Shown piece by piece: positions 21,576 to 22,056 of a stretch of DNA of 22,056 nt. The position numbers and the translations under genes are program-made. Each line of letters begins with the position of its first letter. Position 1 is the first letter of the stretch. The stretch comes from CAZVPZ01 sp964629245 (GTDB lineage: Archaea; Nanohalarchaeota; Nanosalinia; Nanosalinales; Nanosalinaceae): contig CAZVPZ010000018.1 in assembly GCA_964629245.1 (NCBI GenBank), positions 1 to 22,056 on the forward strand, in the 5' to 3' direction. The notes under the pieces are model-generated. The model saw only the letters and a list, made by a program, of their open reading frames with translations. It did no database searches and was not told the origin of the DNA.

Positions 21576-21620
21576 TCACTCCAGGCCTAGCATCTCCTTC
21601 AGCTTCTGGATTAAGCCCAT
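21576..21620 (-). CDS. 14-residue micro-ORF, amphipathic peptide
   Basis: ATG to TGA encoding MGLIQKLKEMLGLE. GGTGA lies seven bases before the ATG, a good archaeal ribosome binding site. The peptide would be a short amphipathic helix, with Leu, Ile and Met on one face and Lys, Gln and Glu on the other. It sits between the Zn-ribbon stop and the aEF-1beta promoter. It is too short to prove from one sequence; a good ribosome binding site plus a coherent helix make it worth keeping as a possible small protein or leader peptide. Confidence 0.45.
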   Translation of the reverse strand: MGLIQKLKEMLGLE

Positions 21621-21656
21621 TGTTCGTCACCAGTTAACACTCGTCGTCCTTTATTG

Positions 21657-21663
21657 AAAAAAA
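21657..21663 (-). terminator. T-run after Zn-ribbon gene
   Basis: Seven T residues on the minus strand just after the TAG stop; a likely archaeal termination signal, perhaps partial if the downstream genes are co-transcribed. Confidence 0.4.
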
Positions 21664-21664
21664 G

Positions 21665-21829
21665 CTATGGTCCGGAGAAGCCGCATTCAGGGCACTCGTA
21701 GCCGCGGGCCAGTTTCTTGCACCGGTCGCACCGCGCAAGATCCTCACCGCACTCCGGGCAGGAAAACTCCACGAACTCCTCCACGGCGCTCAGGTTCCGG
21801 CCGCAGCTGGTACATTCTTCAACGTCCAT
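21665..21829 (-). CDS. Zn-ribbon protein, COG2888-like (predicted RNA-binding, translation-associated)
   Basis: 54 residues with four CxxC pairs: CTSC (6-9), CPEC (24-27), CDRC (34-37) and CPEC (46-49), enough for two zinc ribbons. This matches the small archaeal Zn-ribbon family usually found beside aEF-1beta and predicted to bind RNA in translation (HVO_2753-like). ATG 21829 is preceded by an AAAGGT element and by a TATA-like box at 21849-21860 on the minus strand. It heads the minus-strand translation cluster and is divergent from tRNA-Arg. Confidence 0.9.
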   Translation of the reverse strand: MDVEECTSCGRNLSAVEEFVEFSCPECGEDLARCDRCKKLARGYECPECGFSGP

Positions 21830-21848
21830 ACCTTTCTTCCGGTTACCA

Positions 21849-21887
21849 ATAATTAAAAACCCAACCAGCCATGACCGATTTTTAAAG
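21849..21887. promoter_or_regulatory. Divergent promoters of the Zn-ribbon gene and tRNA-Arg
   Basis: Minus-strand GTTTTTAATTAT (21849-21860) is about 25 bases before the Zn-ribbon ATG. Plus-strand TTTTTAAAG (21879-21887) is about 26-34 bases before the first base of the tRNA. Confidence 0.55.
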
Positions 21888-21912
21888 CTCTCTCCCGCGT
21901 AACCTTCCAGAA

Positions 21913-22043
21913 GCCCCCTTGGTCTAGTGGAAAGACGGCACCTTGCGGATCCTCAAGTTCTCGCAAGAGAACGGGGACGGAGAAGATTTCGGATCTTCGA
22001 TGCAAATAGGTGCAGATCCAGGGTTCAAATCCCTGAGGGGGCG
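21913..22043 (+). tRNA. tRNA-Arg(GCG) with a 59-base intron
   Basis: Acceptor GCCCCCT pairs with AGGGGGC (discriminator G at 22043). D-arm GTCT/AGAC has an A at position 20, the arginine identity base. Anticodon stem GCACC/GGTGC and T-arm CAGGG-TTCAAAT-CCCTG are complete. The loop reads TT-GCG-G, intron, A, so the anticodon is GCG and decodes CGU and CGC. The intron (21949-22007) lies at the standard position 37/38. Its ends form a bulge-helix-bulge-like motif: TTGC pairs with GCAA, with ATA as the 3' bulge, but the 5' bulge can be read as two or three bases. The mature tRNA ends without an encoded CCA, and a T6 run follows at 22049-22054. Confidence 0.93.
21949..22007 (+). other. tRNA intron with two stable hairpins
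   Basis: The intron contains GTTCTC-GCAA-GAGAAC, six base pairs closed by a GNRA tetraloop. This stem is extended by TCCTC pairing with GGGGA across an AA bulge. A second hairpin is GAAGAT-TTCGG-ATCTTC. Nearly the whole intron is paired. I saw no box C/D sequences. Confidence 0.8.
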
Positions 22044-22048
22044 AACTG

Positions 22049-22054
22049 TTTTTT
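22049..22054 (+). terminator. T-run after tRNA-Arg
   Basis: Six T residues five bases after the last tRNA base. Confidence 0.6.
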
Positions 22055-22056
22055 AA

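Noticed and set aside
21949..22007. Possible box C/D guide RNA inside the tRNA intron
   Set aside because: No RUGAUGA or CUGA boxes are present; the pairing is explained by two simple hairpins.
1..22056. Mobile element or defence island
   Set aside because: No transposase, integrase, inverted terminal repeat, CRISPR repeat or nuclease-helicase pair was seen; FEN-1 is the housekeeping replication enzyme.

Overview
The window reads as a compact archaeal chromosome segment. Archaeal hallmarks are Alba, a FEN-1 nuclease with a PCNA-binding tail, aEF-1beta, an archaeal Zn-ribbon protein, an intron-bearing tRNA-Arg, and A/T-rich TATA-like boxes 25-30 bases before many start codons (leaderless or short-leader transcripts). 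The proteins are strikingly rich in Asp and Glu, as in salt-in halophiles, and gene ends overlap or abut. This fits a DPANN archaeon, most likely a nanohaloarchaeon; that placement is inference, because there is no rRNA or marker tree here.

Layout. (1) 1-3252, plus strand: the C-terminal part of a long acidic coiled-coil protein that enters from the left edge, then a tight run of four small integral membrane proteins, two of which look like paralogues. (2) 3256-4637, minus strand: two overlapping coiled-coil genes. (3) 4671-14382, plus strand: a large type IV pilus-like (TadA/TadC or ArlI/ArlJ type) assembly locus. It has a secretion ATPase, a double-length TadC-like platform protein, and eleven small to medium proteins that almost all have one N-terminal membrane segment, several preceded by a prepilin-like KG or G site. 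(4) 14436-15572: the chromatin gene alba, then two more single-anchor pilin-like proteins with their own promoters. (5) 15569-17017, minus: phosphoglycerate mutase of the cofactor-independent type. (6) 17092-19592, plus: two further acidic proteins with disordered, motif-repeating N-terminal halves and coiled-coil C-terminal halves. (7) 19589-22043: FEN-1 (minus), a 47-residue zinc-finger protein (plus), a minus-strand translation-related cluster (Zn-ribbon, a 14-codon micro-ORF, aEF-1beta, a degenerate Nudix protein) and tRNA-Arg(GCG) with an intron.

How it fits together. The ATPase and platform should power assembly of a surface filament from the pilin-like proteins. All nine cysteine-containing candidates have an even number of cysteines, as expected for disulfide-bonded extracellular parts. 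The membrane quartet and the coiled-coil proteins flank this machine and may form its cytoplasmic or membrane scaffold; this is inference from position and composition. No prepilin peptidase, ArlH-like protein or canonical archaellin is visible, so the system is better described as an uncharacterised archaeal pilus-like machine than an archaellum.

No gene-free stretch longer than about 150 bases exists in the window. I saw no CRISPR array, insertion sequence or integrase.
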